43,476 nt of DNA from a virus: positions 1 to 43,476 of IMG/VR virus record IMGVR_UViG_3300049479_000217. One strand, written 5' to 3'. This document shows positions 36,133 through 43,001 of this stretch, in pieces (the first letter of the stretch is position 1; each line of letters begins with the position of its first letter). The notes beneath the pieces were generated by a model, which did not search any database, was not told where the DNA came from, and saw nothing but the letters and a program-made list of their open reading frames with translations. The translations under genes and the position numbers were made by a program.

Positions 36133-36426
36133 TCAGGCGTCCCCGAACTCTTTCTTCAGGCGTTCGTACTCCTGGCGACGACTGTTTCGAATGAACTCTT
36201 CTCTTTTGAGACGAGCGTTAAATTCCTCGTCATTTTCCTCCCTTTGCTTGGTTACCGTAAAGATTGCGGTAACGCAGTCGTAATATCCTCGCTCGGCTTC
36301 CAGTTCCACTTGCGTGAAACCTTGTTCCATCGCTTCCGTCAAATTTGCAATAGCTGTTTGGATGGAACAATAGTCGATGTCGAGTTGACGAGTCTCGGTA
36401 ATTTGTTGACGTTTTTGTGCAGTCAT
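36133..36426 (-). CDS. Hypothetical charged helical protein, 97 aa
   Basis: MTAQKRQQITETRQLDIDYC start, C-terminal half very rich in Glu/Arg (REENDEEFNARLKREEFIRN), probably a coiled coil. Function unknown. Confidence 0.7.
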   Translation of the reverse strand: MTAQKRQQITETRQLDIDYCSIQTAIANLTEAMEQGFTQVELEAERGYYDCVTAIFTVTKQREENDEEFNARLKREEFIRNSRRQEYERLKKEFGDA

Positions 36427-36438
36427 TGTTTTGTAATT

Positions 36439-36672
36439 TTAGGTTTTAGTAAGGGCTTGTTTTTGAGCCTCGATCCAGCGGCTCTCAAAAAACTCTCTCA
36501 TCGCGTCGCGAAAGGCGAGGATGGCTTCTTGCTGAGCTTTACTGTGCAGAGAGTCTGCCAAGTAAGTCGCGTGGCGATGAACCAAGCTCTCGAAGTCTCT
36601 CGCCCCGGCTTCGTACGCCTTTGCGTAGAACTCTTTCAGGTCGGATGTCAGTGAATCGATGGCGTCAGTCAT
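36439..36672 (-). CDS. Hypothetical helical protein, 77 aa
   Basis: MTDAIDSLTSDLKEFYAKAY start at 36672 (overlap with upstream stop); all-helical. The frame to 36717 is rejected. Function unknown. Confidence 0.7.
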   Translation of the reverse strand: MTDAIDSLTSDLKEFYAKAYEAGARDFESLVHRHATYLADSLHSKAQQEAILAFRDAMREFFESRWIEAQKQALTKT

Positions 36673-36916
36673 TGTTGTCCCAGTCAGCAACTGTGGTATA
36701 GGTTTCGATAAGAACAAGTGTTTGTCCTAACAATCTGTGGTTTTGATAGTCTGCAAACGCTTCTTCGCGAGTCGGATAACCATACGTGTTGAAGACATAT
36801 TCACCCCAACTGGTTTGGGGGTCTAGCAGATGCCCCTCTTTAGAGAGAAGCTTCCAGCAGTAGCTGATTTCGACTTTTGTTTTCATTTTGCGGGGTTCAT
36901 AAACAACAAGTGGCAT
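36665..36916 (-). CDS. Hypothetical protein, 83 aa
   Basis: ATG 36916 chosen; ATG 36886 (MKTKVEI) is also possible. Aromatic-rich with YPTREEAFADYQNHRLLGQT, a pattern of small phage proteins. Function unknown. Confidence 0.65.
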   Translation of the reverse strand: MPLVVYEPRKMKTKVEISYCWKLLSKEGHLLDPQTSWGEYVFNTYGYPTREEAFADYQNHRLLGQTLVLIETYTTVADWDNND

Positions 36917-36921
36917 TGTGA

Positions 36922-37635
36922 TCAAGCTCGAATTTCAACGAGTTCCTTCCGGTGGCAGTCCCAGAGGACCAGGGCAGGCGACTCTTCGCAGAACCACGAC
37001 CGCTTGACCCCACCGCAACCGGCATCGAGCACCAAAGAATTTTCGGTTGAACAAACCACGTGGTAGTGTCCGGCGACGCGCACCCAGGGCCGCTCGCTGG
37101 CGTGCTCCCACCAGAATACACGACCTTTCCCTTCTTTACTGTTCGGTCCGTACATCATCAGGCTCTTCGCCTTCTTCGGCACGTCAAATACCATGTGAAA
37201 CAGCGGGTATTCAGGCACTTCGAGCCAGGAAGGGAAGTATGCGTGTGAGCATCTGTACTCCTGGTTTGAATCATCGCGAAAACAGAAGCCGTAAGGCATC
37301 GTTTCCAGCCACTGGCCCACCTCCGACAGCGGAATCTCAGCCGCCGCGAAATCCTCAATCGTGCGAGCCAACTCAGGCGAAACGTGAACGTTATTTCCGC
37401 GAATGTATCGCTCCAGCTTGTCCTGGTGGTTGGAACGCAGAACAATCGCACCCAGTTCTTTCTGAGCTTGCTTCAGCAGCTGGTACACACCAGCGGAATC
37501 GCTGAAGTCGCAGCGGGAGTCAAACACATCGCCCAGAATTACGGGAATCAGAGCGTTGGTTTGGCAGTATGCGAGCGCCTCCCACAGAGGGCGATACTGC
37601 GAGTGAATATCGCCGATCAGAGCGTAGCTACGCAT
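36922..37635 (-). CDS. Metallophosphoesterase, 237 aa
   Basis: GDIHSQ (8-13), GDVFDS (about 35-40), SNHQDK (in place of the usual GNHE), a distal AGHYHVV. The Asn-His pair is kept but the motif Gly/Glu is not, so activity may be altered. ATG 37635 lies 2 bases below the upstream stop. It is the third phosphoesterase in the window and only distantly related to the other two. Confidence 0.75.
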   Translation of the reverse strand: MRSYALIGDIHSQYRPLWEALAYCQTNALIPVILGDVFDSRCDFSDSAGVYQLLKQAQKELGAIVLRSNHQDKLERYIRGNNVHVSPELARTIEDFAAAEIPLSEVGQWLETMPYGFCFRDDSNQEYRCSHAYFPSWLEVPEYPLFHMVFDVPKKAKSLMMYGPNSKEGKGRVFWWEHASERPWVRVAGHYHVVCSTENSLVLDAGCGGVKRSWFCEESPALVLWDCHRKELVEIRA

Positions 37636-37637
37636 GT

Positions 37638-37847
37638 CTAGCCCACCTCCACTTCTTTGATCTTGTAGTAATCGTATTCTCTCAAGTCGCCATCGCAATC
37701 TACGAAAGAACCGTCTTTCAACGATTCCCCATAGTTCTTCGCATCTTCCTTATTCATGAAGACCGACACCGAGTATTCTACATCCTCACCCTCGTAGTCC
37801 ATGCCACCGCAAACCACGTAAACCACCATCCCTTTCTTCATTTCCAT
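37638..37847 (-). CDS. Hypothetical protein, 69 aa
   Basis: MEMKKGMVVYVVCGGMDYEG start, acidic C-terminus. ATG 37847 is 6 bases from TATACT; the frame to 37865 starts inside the promoter. Function unknown. Confidence 0.7.
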   Translation of the reverse strand: MEMKKGMVVYVVCGGMDYEGEDVEYSVSVFMNKEDAKNYGESLKDGSFVDCDGDLREYDYYKIKEVEVG

Positions 37848-37920
37848 ACCTTTAGTATAGCTCATCCTGCCGGTTTTCGAAAGGGGGGCAAACCGCCCTC
37901 CCAGGTACGGTTAACCGCCC
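37848..37920 (-). promoter_or_regulatory. Leaderless promoter cassette, copy 15
   Basis: -35 TTTCGA (37877-37882), 17-base spacer, -10 TATACT (37854-37859), 6 bases to ATG 37847. Drives the phosphoesterase and the downstream string of small genes. Confidence 0.85.
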
Positions 37921-39012
37921 TCACAGGCCCAGCAAGGCGTCCAGCTGCTTGGGCTTCATTTTCCCCACGAATTCCATGAAGTTCGCGTACTTGCCGGCAC
38001 GAATGCCGAACATTGCACCGGAAACATTCGGGTGGTTTTCGAGGACAATGCCCGCAAATTCCTTCTGGGAGTAACCTTCGTACAGTCGCACGAAGCCCTC
38101 AACCATGAACCCGATATCGCCGATACGATCGCGCAAAGCGTTGAACTCTGCGGAATAGTCGGGGAAGTGCAGCAGGAACTCGTCCAGATCGTCGTTCAGG
38201 TACAGCTCGGAGAAGTCAGGATCCCCGTTACCGCGAACGCGATGCAACTGAACGTAAACGTCGGACTTGACCTTGATTCGGTTACCGTTCGCGTCGCAAA
38301 CGATGAAGCCTTCGTGGTCGGCACCGCGAGCGTTGACTGCGTCAACGATGTTGTCAGCACCGAAATTGAAGGACTCAGCCACCCAGAATACGCGGGAGAA
38401 ATCACCCAGCGGCAACTCTACGAAATCGTTCGCACGATCCCGCACTGCCAGCAGCCGTAACATCGGCTCGTCGTACTTCACAACGATCCGGTTCTCGGCA
38501 GCGCACAACTCAAACACGTAGCAGTAATTCGGGTTCAGATCGAAAGCGTTATAGCGCATGTACCGGAAGGTATCCCAGAACAGCTCTTCAAACGACATAC
38601 CGGAATCACCAACGCTGCCAGCACCGCCGACAGAACCGGAGGTAGAAACAACCCACTGCACACCGTTCCAGAACAGTTTAATCAGCGAGCCATCATACTT
38701 CTCGTATACGTTCGCGGAGGACCAATCAATCTCATCAGCTTCAGCTTCGCCCAGGTTGAAGAAACGGTCGAAAGCGTAAGCAACCAGGCGAAAGTACGGC
38801 GAATGATCACCGTCGTTATCCACTCGCTCTACGACGGCACCACGGCAAGCACGTACGATCGGGTTACCCTTGTCGGTACCAATTACTCCGTACTTCAGGT
38901 TGAACAAACCAGGGAAACGGTCGTCCGTAGAAACGCGGATGTCCAGGTCCGCCAGGGGACCCAGCCCATAGTCGTTCAGCCAGTTGATCAGGTTGTTTCG
39001 CAAGTTATCCAT
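37921..39012 (-). CDS. RNA ligase, T4 Rnl1-like
   Basis: 363 aa. Nucleotidyltransferase motif I EKYDGS with catalytic Lys105 preceded by CRGAVVE (57-63), then FELCAAENRIV (motif III), DHEGFIV (motif IV) and KVKSDVYVQ (motif V). AFDRFFNLGE before motif I is characteristic of Rnl1. It would seal RNA nicks, especially cleaved tRNA anticodon loops made by host defence. ATG is 6 bases from TATGCT. Possible partners: the kinase-like (23790) and HAD (19443) proteins. Confidence 0.85.
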   Translation of the reverse strand: MDNLRNNLINWLNDYGLGPLADLDIRVSTDDRFPGLFNLKYGVIGTDKGNPIVRACRGAVVERVDNDGDHSPYFRLVAYAFDRFFNLGEAEADEIDWSSANVYEKYDGSLIKLFWNGVQWVVSTSGSVGGAGSVGDSGMSFEELFWDTFRYMRYNAFDLNPNYCYVFELCAAENRIVVKYDEPMLRLLAVRDRANDFVELPLGDFSRVFWVAESFNFGADNIVDAVNARGADHEGFIVCDANGNRIKVKSDVYVQLHRVRGNGDPDFSELYLNDDLDEFLLHFPDYSAEFNALRDRIGDIGFMVEGFVRLYEGYSQKEFAGIVLENHPNVSGAMFGIRAGKYANFMEFVGKMKPKQLDALLGL

Positions 39013-39074
39013 GCTATAAGCATAGCGCTTTTTGGCCCAGGGGTAAAGGGGGTAAACCGCCCTCCCAGGTACGG
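39013..39074 (-). promoter_or_regulatory. Leaderless promoter cassette, copy 16
   Basis: -35 TTTACC (39042-39047), 17-base spacer, -10 TATGCT (39019-39024), 6 bases to ATG 39012. Drives the RNA ligase gene; the GC element directly follows the stop of the 56-residue gene. Confidence 0.85.
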
Positions 39075-39245
39075 TTAACCGTCCACTTTCTCTTTCTTGA
39101 GCTCTTCCAACGTTCTTTCAATTGAAACCAAACGATTTCCGATTTGCATCAAAAGGTCGGTTAAACCCTCGATCTCTTCGTGAATATCCTGATGGTGAAA
39201 CCGCAAGGGTTTCTGAATAATTTTTCTGAGCTTTGCTTTTTTCAT
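39075..39245 (-). CDS. Small coiled-coil protein, 56 aa
   Basis: Basic N-terminus (MKKAKLRKIIQKPLRFHHQD) then a helix with heptads (LTDLLMQIGNRLVSIERTLEEL). ATG 39245 is chosen because the frame to 39290 runs into tRNA-Val. Function unknown. Confidence 0.65.
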   Translation of the reverse strand: MKKAKLRKIIQKPLRFHHQDIHEEIEGLTDLLMQIGNRLVSIERTLEELKKEKVDG

Positions 39246-39260
39246 TTTACAGAAAAAACA

Positions 39261-39332
39261 TACTCCCAGCCAGATTTGAACTGACGACATCCCACTTGTA
39301 AGGAGGGCGCTCTACCGCTGAGCTATAGGAGC
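39261..39332 (-). tRNA. tRNA-Val(UAC)
   Basis: Acceptor GCTCCTA/TGGGAGT, anticodon loop CTTACAA, T-loop TTCAAAT, discriminator A. The anticodon stem CCCTC/GTGGG contains a U-U mismatch, so it is somewhat irregular. Confidence 0.75.
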
Positions 39333-39404
39333 TGGCGGCCCTTTTGTTGACGGAGTGAAGCCGAACTCCGAGGGTACTTGCAAGTTTGGACCTTACTTTC
39401 CCCG

Positions 39405-39479
39405 ATCCGCCGTGCGGGAATCGAACCCGCTATCGATCTCCCTTGTCGGGGTGTCATTGCCATTTAGACTACCGACGGA
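39405..39479 (-). tRNA. tRNA-like element, anticodon unresolved
   Basis: Good acceptor (CCGTCG/CGGCGG) and T-arm (GCGGG-TTCGATT-CCCGC), D-arm GTC/GAC. The anticodon arm CACCCCGACAAGGGAG pairs as CCC/GGG with a 6-base loop, or reads GAC with C instead of U33. Either a degenerate tRNA-Val(GAC) or an unusual tRNA. Confidence 0.5.
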
Positions 39480-39523
39480 AGGAGCCGCTTACGGCGGCAA
39501 GTCGTCACACGGAAGGGGATTTA

Positions 39524-39563
39524 CCACCTCGAAAGGGGGTGGAACCACCCCGGAAAGGGGTGG
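39524..39563 (-). terminator. Twin hairpins after the porin gene
   Basis: CCACCCC-TTTC-CGGGGTGG (39545-39563) and CCACC...GGTGG (39524-39542) follow the porin stop in tandem. They are related to each other in sequence and should stop transcription before the tRNAs. Confidence 0.75.
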
Positions 39564-39574
39564 AAGCGACTAGC

Positions 39575-41071
39575 TCAGAAGGTGAACTTCGTTTGAATTA
39601 CGCCACCAAAGTTAGACGAAGCGCCGGTGAACGCTTGGTTGTTGGTTACGTAGAAGACAGCGGGAGTGATCGAGATGTTGTCGCTCACACGGTACTTGTA
39701 GAAGGCTTCCCACATCAGAGCATCCTTGGAAAGACTTGCGGCATTTCCAGGTTGGCCGATAGCGAAACCAGCACCGTTGCCTTTCGCGAAGACGTCACTC
39801 CACTGAAGGCCAGCGTACCACGATTCAGCGTTGGTTGCACCTGCAGGAGTGGTCTTGTTTTGAGCGGTCAGGCTCACAGTGTTCCAGCCGTAGCCAGCGC
39901 TCACAGAGGGCACGATTCCAGACTTGGAAGGTTGCCAGTAGGCGCTGATTGCGTAGCCGTTGGAAGTTTGACCGGGAGCAAGAACGCCAGAACCACCGTT
40001 CAGAGCGTTAAAAGTGCGAACCCGAGTTCCTTCCGTACCGTAGCGGTAACCGAACGCAACACCGTAATTAGAAGCACGGTAGCCAACTTGAGCCATCGTG
40101 TTCAGGGCGCCGGATTCGTTGAACTCACCCTTGGTGGAATCGTTTCCATTCTGGGCAACGTAGTTCAGACCAGCCACGAAACCTTTCTTGCCGGGCTGCC
40201 TCCACTGGGCGCCGAAACCTGCACCGGTTGCCTTGTTGTAAACACCAGGCGCACCAGCAAGCTGGAAGAAGTCAAGGATTTCCGACTTGTACGCGGAAGG
40301 AATCCAGGCCATCTCCGTGTTACGAACCAGGGGGCCAGCGGTCAGGGTTAGACCCTTCGTGAAGGCGGGGAACTGGTAGTACAGGCGATCCAGTTTGACA
40401 GTGTCGGCGGTGCTTTCAGCCTTGTCCAGCTTGAACAGCGAGGAGCTTGATCCGAAAGGTTGAGCCGAGAAGTTACCGGAACGCAGGCGAGTGCGCAGCA
40501 GATCTTTGCCGGTGAACGACGTGTCGAAGTTCAGGCGAAGGTCGTAGTTGAAGGCGGTTTCCCCAACGTTCGTGCTGGGAGCGTTTTTGCCAACACCGGG
40601 AGTCTTGGCGCCATCAACTCCACCCAGAATGAAATTTGCTTCACCGCGAAGTTTGGTGGTGGTTGAGAACTGAGTTGCTTCCAGTTGACCAACCTTGGCT
40701 TCCAGCTTACTCACGCGACCGCGAATCACGGCCAGTTCAGCGGCGAACTCACGGGCAAGACGATTGAGTTCGTCCGTGACTTCAGTTACGCGATCCAGGC
40801 AGGCATTCAGCAGGGCGGCAGCTTCGTAACGGGTCATCGCTTGACCGCCACCGTAAGTTCCGTCCGGGTAACCTGCAACGCAACCGTAGTTTTCTACGAG
40901 TTTTTGCAGAGCACCGTACGCCCAGTCGGTAGGCTTGACGTCTGAGAATTGAGCAATGCTCGTCACTTGCTCGGAAGAGTATTGATTGACTGCGGCGATA
41001 TTAAGATCAGCTGCAGATGCTACCAGCGGCGTCGTAACAACAGCACCGGCAACAATAAAAGATTTGATCAT
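39575..41071 (-). CDS. SLH-domain outer-membrane porin, cyanobacterial Som/OprB type
   Basis: 498 aa. Signal peptide (1-20, ending in ASA), SLH domain at about 42-92 (FSDVKPTDWAYGALQKL ... AMTRYEAAALL), a coiled-coil linker (93-135) and a beta-barrel of about 360 residues ending in Phe, the usual outer-membrane insertion signal. In cyanobacteria such porins span the outer membrane and hold it to the peptidoglycan polymer. In a phage it could change nutrient or ion entry or mask a receptor. Flanked by tRNA genes on both sides; full-length, no decay. Confidence 0.9.
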   Translation of the reverse strand: MIKSFIVAGAVVTTPLVASAADLNIAAVNQYSSEQVTSIAQFSDVKPTDWAYGALQKLVENYGCVAGYPDGTYGGGQAMTRYEAAALLNACLDRVTEVTDELNRLAREFAAELAVIRGRVSKLEAKVGQLEATQFSTTTKLRGEANFILGGVDGAKTPGVGKNAPSTNVGETAFNYDLRLNFDTSFTGKDLLRTRLRSGNFSAQPFGSSSSLFKLDKAESTADTVKLDRLYYQFPAFTKGLTLTAGPLVRNTEMAWIPSAYKSEILDFFQLAGAPGVYNKATGAGFGAQWRQPGKKGFVAGLNYVAQNGNDSTKGEFNESGALNTMAQVGYRASNYGVAFGYRYGTEGTRVRTFNALNGGSGVLAPGQTSNGYAISAYWQPSKSGIVPSVSAGYGWNTVSLTAQNKTTPAGATNAESWYAGLQWSDVFAKGNGAGFAIGQPGNAASLSKDALMWEAFYKYRVSDNISITPAVFYVTNNQAFTGASSNFGGVIQTKFTF

Positions 41072-41103
41072 GCTCTATATAGTTAGAGTGTTTTGTACAA
41101 AAC

Positions 41104-41124
41104 CCCCGATTAGAGTGATCGGGG
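41104..41124 (-). terminator. Terminator between tRNA-Gly and porin
   Basis: CCCCGAT-CACTCTA-ATCGGGG followed by GTTTTG (7-bp stem), between the tRNA-Gly and the porin start. Downstream, TATATA lies only about 4 bases from the porin ATG and a TTGTAC box is at 13 bases, so I could not define a convincing porin promoter. Confidence 0.75.
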
Positions 41125-41126
41125 AA

Positions 41127-41198
41127 AGCGGAATACCGGGATCGAACCGGTGACATCTTGCTTGGAAGGCGAGCGTTCTACCGCTGAACTAATTCCGC
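41127..41198 (-). tRNA. tRNA-Gly(UCC)
   Basis: Acceptor GCGGAAT/ATTCCGC, anticodon loop CTTCCAA, T-loop TTCGATC. Its first ten bases overlap the stop region of the HNH gene upstream. Confidence 0.9.
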
Positions 41199-41578
41199 GA
41201 ATTTCTGTAAGTTCGAGTGGACTTACCTTTGTTTAAATTCCTAAAGTTAGGTGTGAGCGAATGGCAGTTTGGACACAGCAACTCAAGGTTGGACGGGTTG
41301 TTGTTTGTAGCGTCCCCATCGATGTGATTGATTTCTAGGGGAACGTTTCTGGTGACAGGGTGAACTTCACCCCACCCGCACCTTGGGCAACGGTTGTTGG
41401 CCTGCTCAAGTAAGAACCTCCGAATGTGATTTGATTGCTTAACCTGTGAGCCCAGGGTTATCTCACCGGATAACCACTTACGGATGGCCTCTTGATACTG
41501 ATAATCTATCTGACAGCGGTTGCTGCAGTATTTGTTAGTTTTTCGGCGGCAGGTTGCCCCGCAAGTTAAGCAAGTCAT
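41189..41578 (-). CDS. HNH endonuclease with N-terminal zinc finger
   Basis: 129 aa. N-terminal CLTCGATCRRKTNKYCSNRC (3-22) is a treble-clef-like zinc finger; HNH core CPRCGWG, LEINHIDGDATNNNPSNLEL, CPNCHSL. Typical free-standing phage homing-type nuclease. It sits between tRNA-Thr and tRNA-Gly, and its last codons read into tRNA-Gly. ATG 41578 is chosen; the frame to 41623 overlaps tRNA-Thr. Confidence 0.85.
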   Translation of the reverse strand: MTCLTCGATCRRKTNKYCSNRCQIDYQYQEAIRKWLSGEITLGSQVKQSNHIRRFLLEQANNRCPRCGWGEVHPVTRNVPLEINHIDGDATNNNPSNLELLCPNCHSLTPNFRNLNKGKSTRTYRNSRN

Positions 41579-41587
41579 AATTGAAGG

Positions 41588-41659
41588 AGCCCCCGACATG
41601 ATTTGAACACGCGACATCCTCATTACAAGTGAGGCGCTCTACCACTGAGCTACAAGGGC
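41588..41659 (-). tRNA. tRNA-Thr(UGU)
   Basis: Acceptor GCCCTTG/CGGGGGC with G-U pairs, anticodon loop CTTGTAA with stem CCTCA/TGAGG, T-loop TTCAAAT, D-loop standard. CCA not encoded. Confidence 0.85.
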
Positions 41660-41711
41660 AGAAGAAAAGGTGCTTTCGCACCTAGCATAGTCACAAGCGA
41701 AGTTCGTAAAC

Positions 41712-42080
41712 TTAGGCTCGCGAGTAACACACGTTAATGTGGCCACGGCCAGGATTTGCCAGCGCCTGGAAAGCAGCGTAGGAGAGATCAAGGTCTCGCC
41801 CAGCCACGAATGGGCCACGATCGTTGATTCGCACGACGACCGAACGGCCCCCGTGAGTTACTCGAAGTCGGGTTCCGAACGGAAGATTACGGTGTGCCGC
41901 TGTCAAGGCATAGGTGTTAAACCGTTCTCCGCTCGCTGTAGTTTGACCGTGATAACCGTCACCTACTCCATAATAGCTGGCGCCAGAGCATGACGAAGCT
42001 AGAGAAGGCGATGGAGCCAGGAAAGTCATTCCGGCAACGGCGGCCAAACCAAACAAACCCTTCAGTTTCGAAACAAGCAT
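41712..42080 (-). CDS. Secreted RlpA-like double-psi beta-barrel protein
   Basis: 122 aa. Signal peptide (1-28, ending in SLAS), then [36 protein letters not shown] and [17 protein letters not shown], all RlpA core motifs including the catalytic-type Asp in NDRGP. Bacterial RlpA enzymes are lytic transglycosylases acting on bare glycan strands. No lipobox. The SPOR domain of full RlpA is missing, so it is a core-only form. Could thin peptidoglycan during infection. Preceded by a long structured leader. Confidence 0.85.
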   Translation of the reverse strand: MLVSKLKGLFGLAAVAGMTFLAPSPSLASSCSGASYYGVGDGYHGQTTASGERFNTYALTAAHRNLPFGTRLRVTHGGRSVVVRINDRGPFVAGRDLDLSYAAFQALANPGRGHINVCYSRA

Positions 42081-42244
42081 TTAATTAGATAGAAATCAAC
42101 ATCCACCTCGCAAAGTGTGGGTCCGTGTTTCAACGGCACTTGTGGGTGGCTCTAGGAGTTTAAGGAATGACTGCATTCCCGAGTTGCTCCCCGCAGTGTA
42201 TCGTGGGGCCGACCTCATAAATCGGTGTTAAAAGCAACGCCGCT
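42081..42244 (-). promoter_or_regulatory. Structured 5' leader of the RlpA-like gene
   Basis: About 160 bases without a convincing ORF. Minus-strand stems: CCGA/TCGG (42209-42212 with 42222-42225), CCCC/GGGG (42189-42208), GGAATG/CATTCC (42164-42179), and a long hairpin CCACC/GGTGG (42103-42149) with an inner CCGT/ACGG. Such a leader is exceptional in a genome of leaderless genes and may be a regulatory RNA. Known c-di-AMP riboswitches often control cell-wall lytic genes, but I could not match one. Confidence 0.5.
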
Positions 42245-42278
42245 ATTATAACGGAAAAAAGGGAGGCGTAAACCTCCC
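42245..42278 (-). promoter_or_regulatory. Terminator-promoter of the RlpA-like gene
   Basis: Intrinsic terminator GGGAGG-TTTACG-CCTCCC followed by TTTTTT (hairpin 42261-42278). The loop TTTACG (42267-42272) is also a -35 box, 16 bases from TATAAT (42245-42250). Promoter and terminator are thus one overlapping element. Confidence 0.75.
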
Positions 42279-42293
42279 CGTTCGCTCAGAGTG

Positions 42294-42398
42294 TGTTGCT
42301 CAAACGGCAACAGCAGTCCTGCGGAATGAAACGATGTTGTTGAGATTTATTCTCACTTCACCCTGCACGGTCGATAACCAGTTTACCCCCGTGAAGTG
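42294..42398 (-). other. Structured non-coding stretch
   Basis: Between terminator and tRNA fragment I see hairpins TGTTGC/GCAACA (42294-42312) and an 8-base inverted repeat CACTTCAC/GTGAAGTG (42354-42361 with 42391-42398) that encloses GGT/ACC and an alternative CACGG/CCGTG pairing. No ORF. It may be a small RNA or part of a decayed tRNA or intron. Confidence 0.35.
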
Positions 42399-42450
42399 GA
42401 GGTAAGGCGATTCGAACGCCTGTGTCGCACAGAGCGCCCCAGTTTATAGT
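42397..42450 (-). pseudogene. 3' half of a class II tRNA
   Basis: Good T-arm AGGCG-TTCGAAT-CGCCT (42405-42421), acceptor 3' strand TACCTCC (42398-42404), and a long variable arm CTGTG-CGA-CACAG. No matching 5' half with GGAGGTA lies next to it. The HNH gene begins about 20 bases upstream, so the gene may have been split by that insertion. Confidence 0.45.
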
Positions 42451-42468
42451 CTTGTGAGAGGACTGATT

Positions 42469-42969
42469 TCAGCGTAATTTTCTACCTTTACGGTAATTTT
42501 CTGGGATAGGGTCACCTACCCTTATCTTCAAGTTTTTCTCCCCATTGGTAACCCACATAGTGCCGAATTGAGAATTTCTCTCCCCTTGTTGGTGTTTCAT
42601 TTCAGCAAGAGTTTTTCGTCTCTTAGCTTTAGCCTCAGGAGATAGGGCAGCTTTTACGGCTAGAAGTCTATTCTTGCGTAGATTATTTAGCTGGTTCGAT
42701 CTGTATTCTTCGTCGTTTTTCCACAGGAACGAAGTTCTCTCCCACATCTTCTCTAAGCCGCCGCTATTTCGAGCAAGTTGGTTAATAATTTCTTCTTTTC
42801 CAATTTCTCCTACCAATCCCTTCCACGCAATAAAATCACGTTTGTCTCCCCATAGTTGCCAGTTGCAGTAATGAAACATTGCATGTTGAGTTACCGAGAC
42901 CTCGACTAGGTTTGAAAGATCATCGGTTCCCCCTTTATACTTCGGCAGAATGTGATGTTTGTGGGTCAT
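42469..42969 (-). CDS. HNH homing-type endonuclease, 166 aa
   Basis: KHHILPKYKGGTDDLSNLVE and THAMFHY-like HAMFHY give the HNH core at the very N-terminus; the C-terminal half has basic helices (ALSPEAKAKRRKTLAEMKH) and a MWVTNGEKNLKI module shared in type with the nuclease at 25099-25878. Sequence is AT-rich relative to the array. An 8-bp palindrome GTAATCGG/CCGATTAC lies just upstream of ATG 42969. Flanked on both sides by defective tRNA sequences. Confidence 0.8.
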   Translation of the reverse strand: MTHKHHILPKYKGGTDDLSNLVEVSVTQHAMFHYCNWQLWGDKRDFIAWKGLVGEIGKEEIINQLARNSGGLEKMWERTSFLWKNDEEYRSNQLNNLRKNRLLAVKAALSPEAKAKRRKTLAEMKHQQGERNSQFGTMWVTNGEKNLKIRVGDPIPENYRKGRKLR

Positions 42970-43001
42970 TGTAATCGGTAATCCGATTACTTTTACCCCA
43001 A

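Noticed and set aside
39386-40351. Long plus-strand ORF of 321 codons
   Set aside because: Runs across a tRNA, a terminator and antisense to the porin; no domain recognised.
41072-41103. Porin promoter of the leaderless type
   Set aside because: TATATA lies too near the ATG and no TTTAC box is found at 17 bases.
42081-42244. Assigning the leader to the ydaO c-di-AMP riboswitch
   Set aside because: Only fragments such as GCGGGGA resemble the consensus; the second half does not align by eye.
42397-42969. Group I intron carrying the HNH gene
   Set aside because: I could not find the P7 core elements or matching exon halves; left as a hypothesis only.
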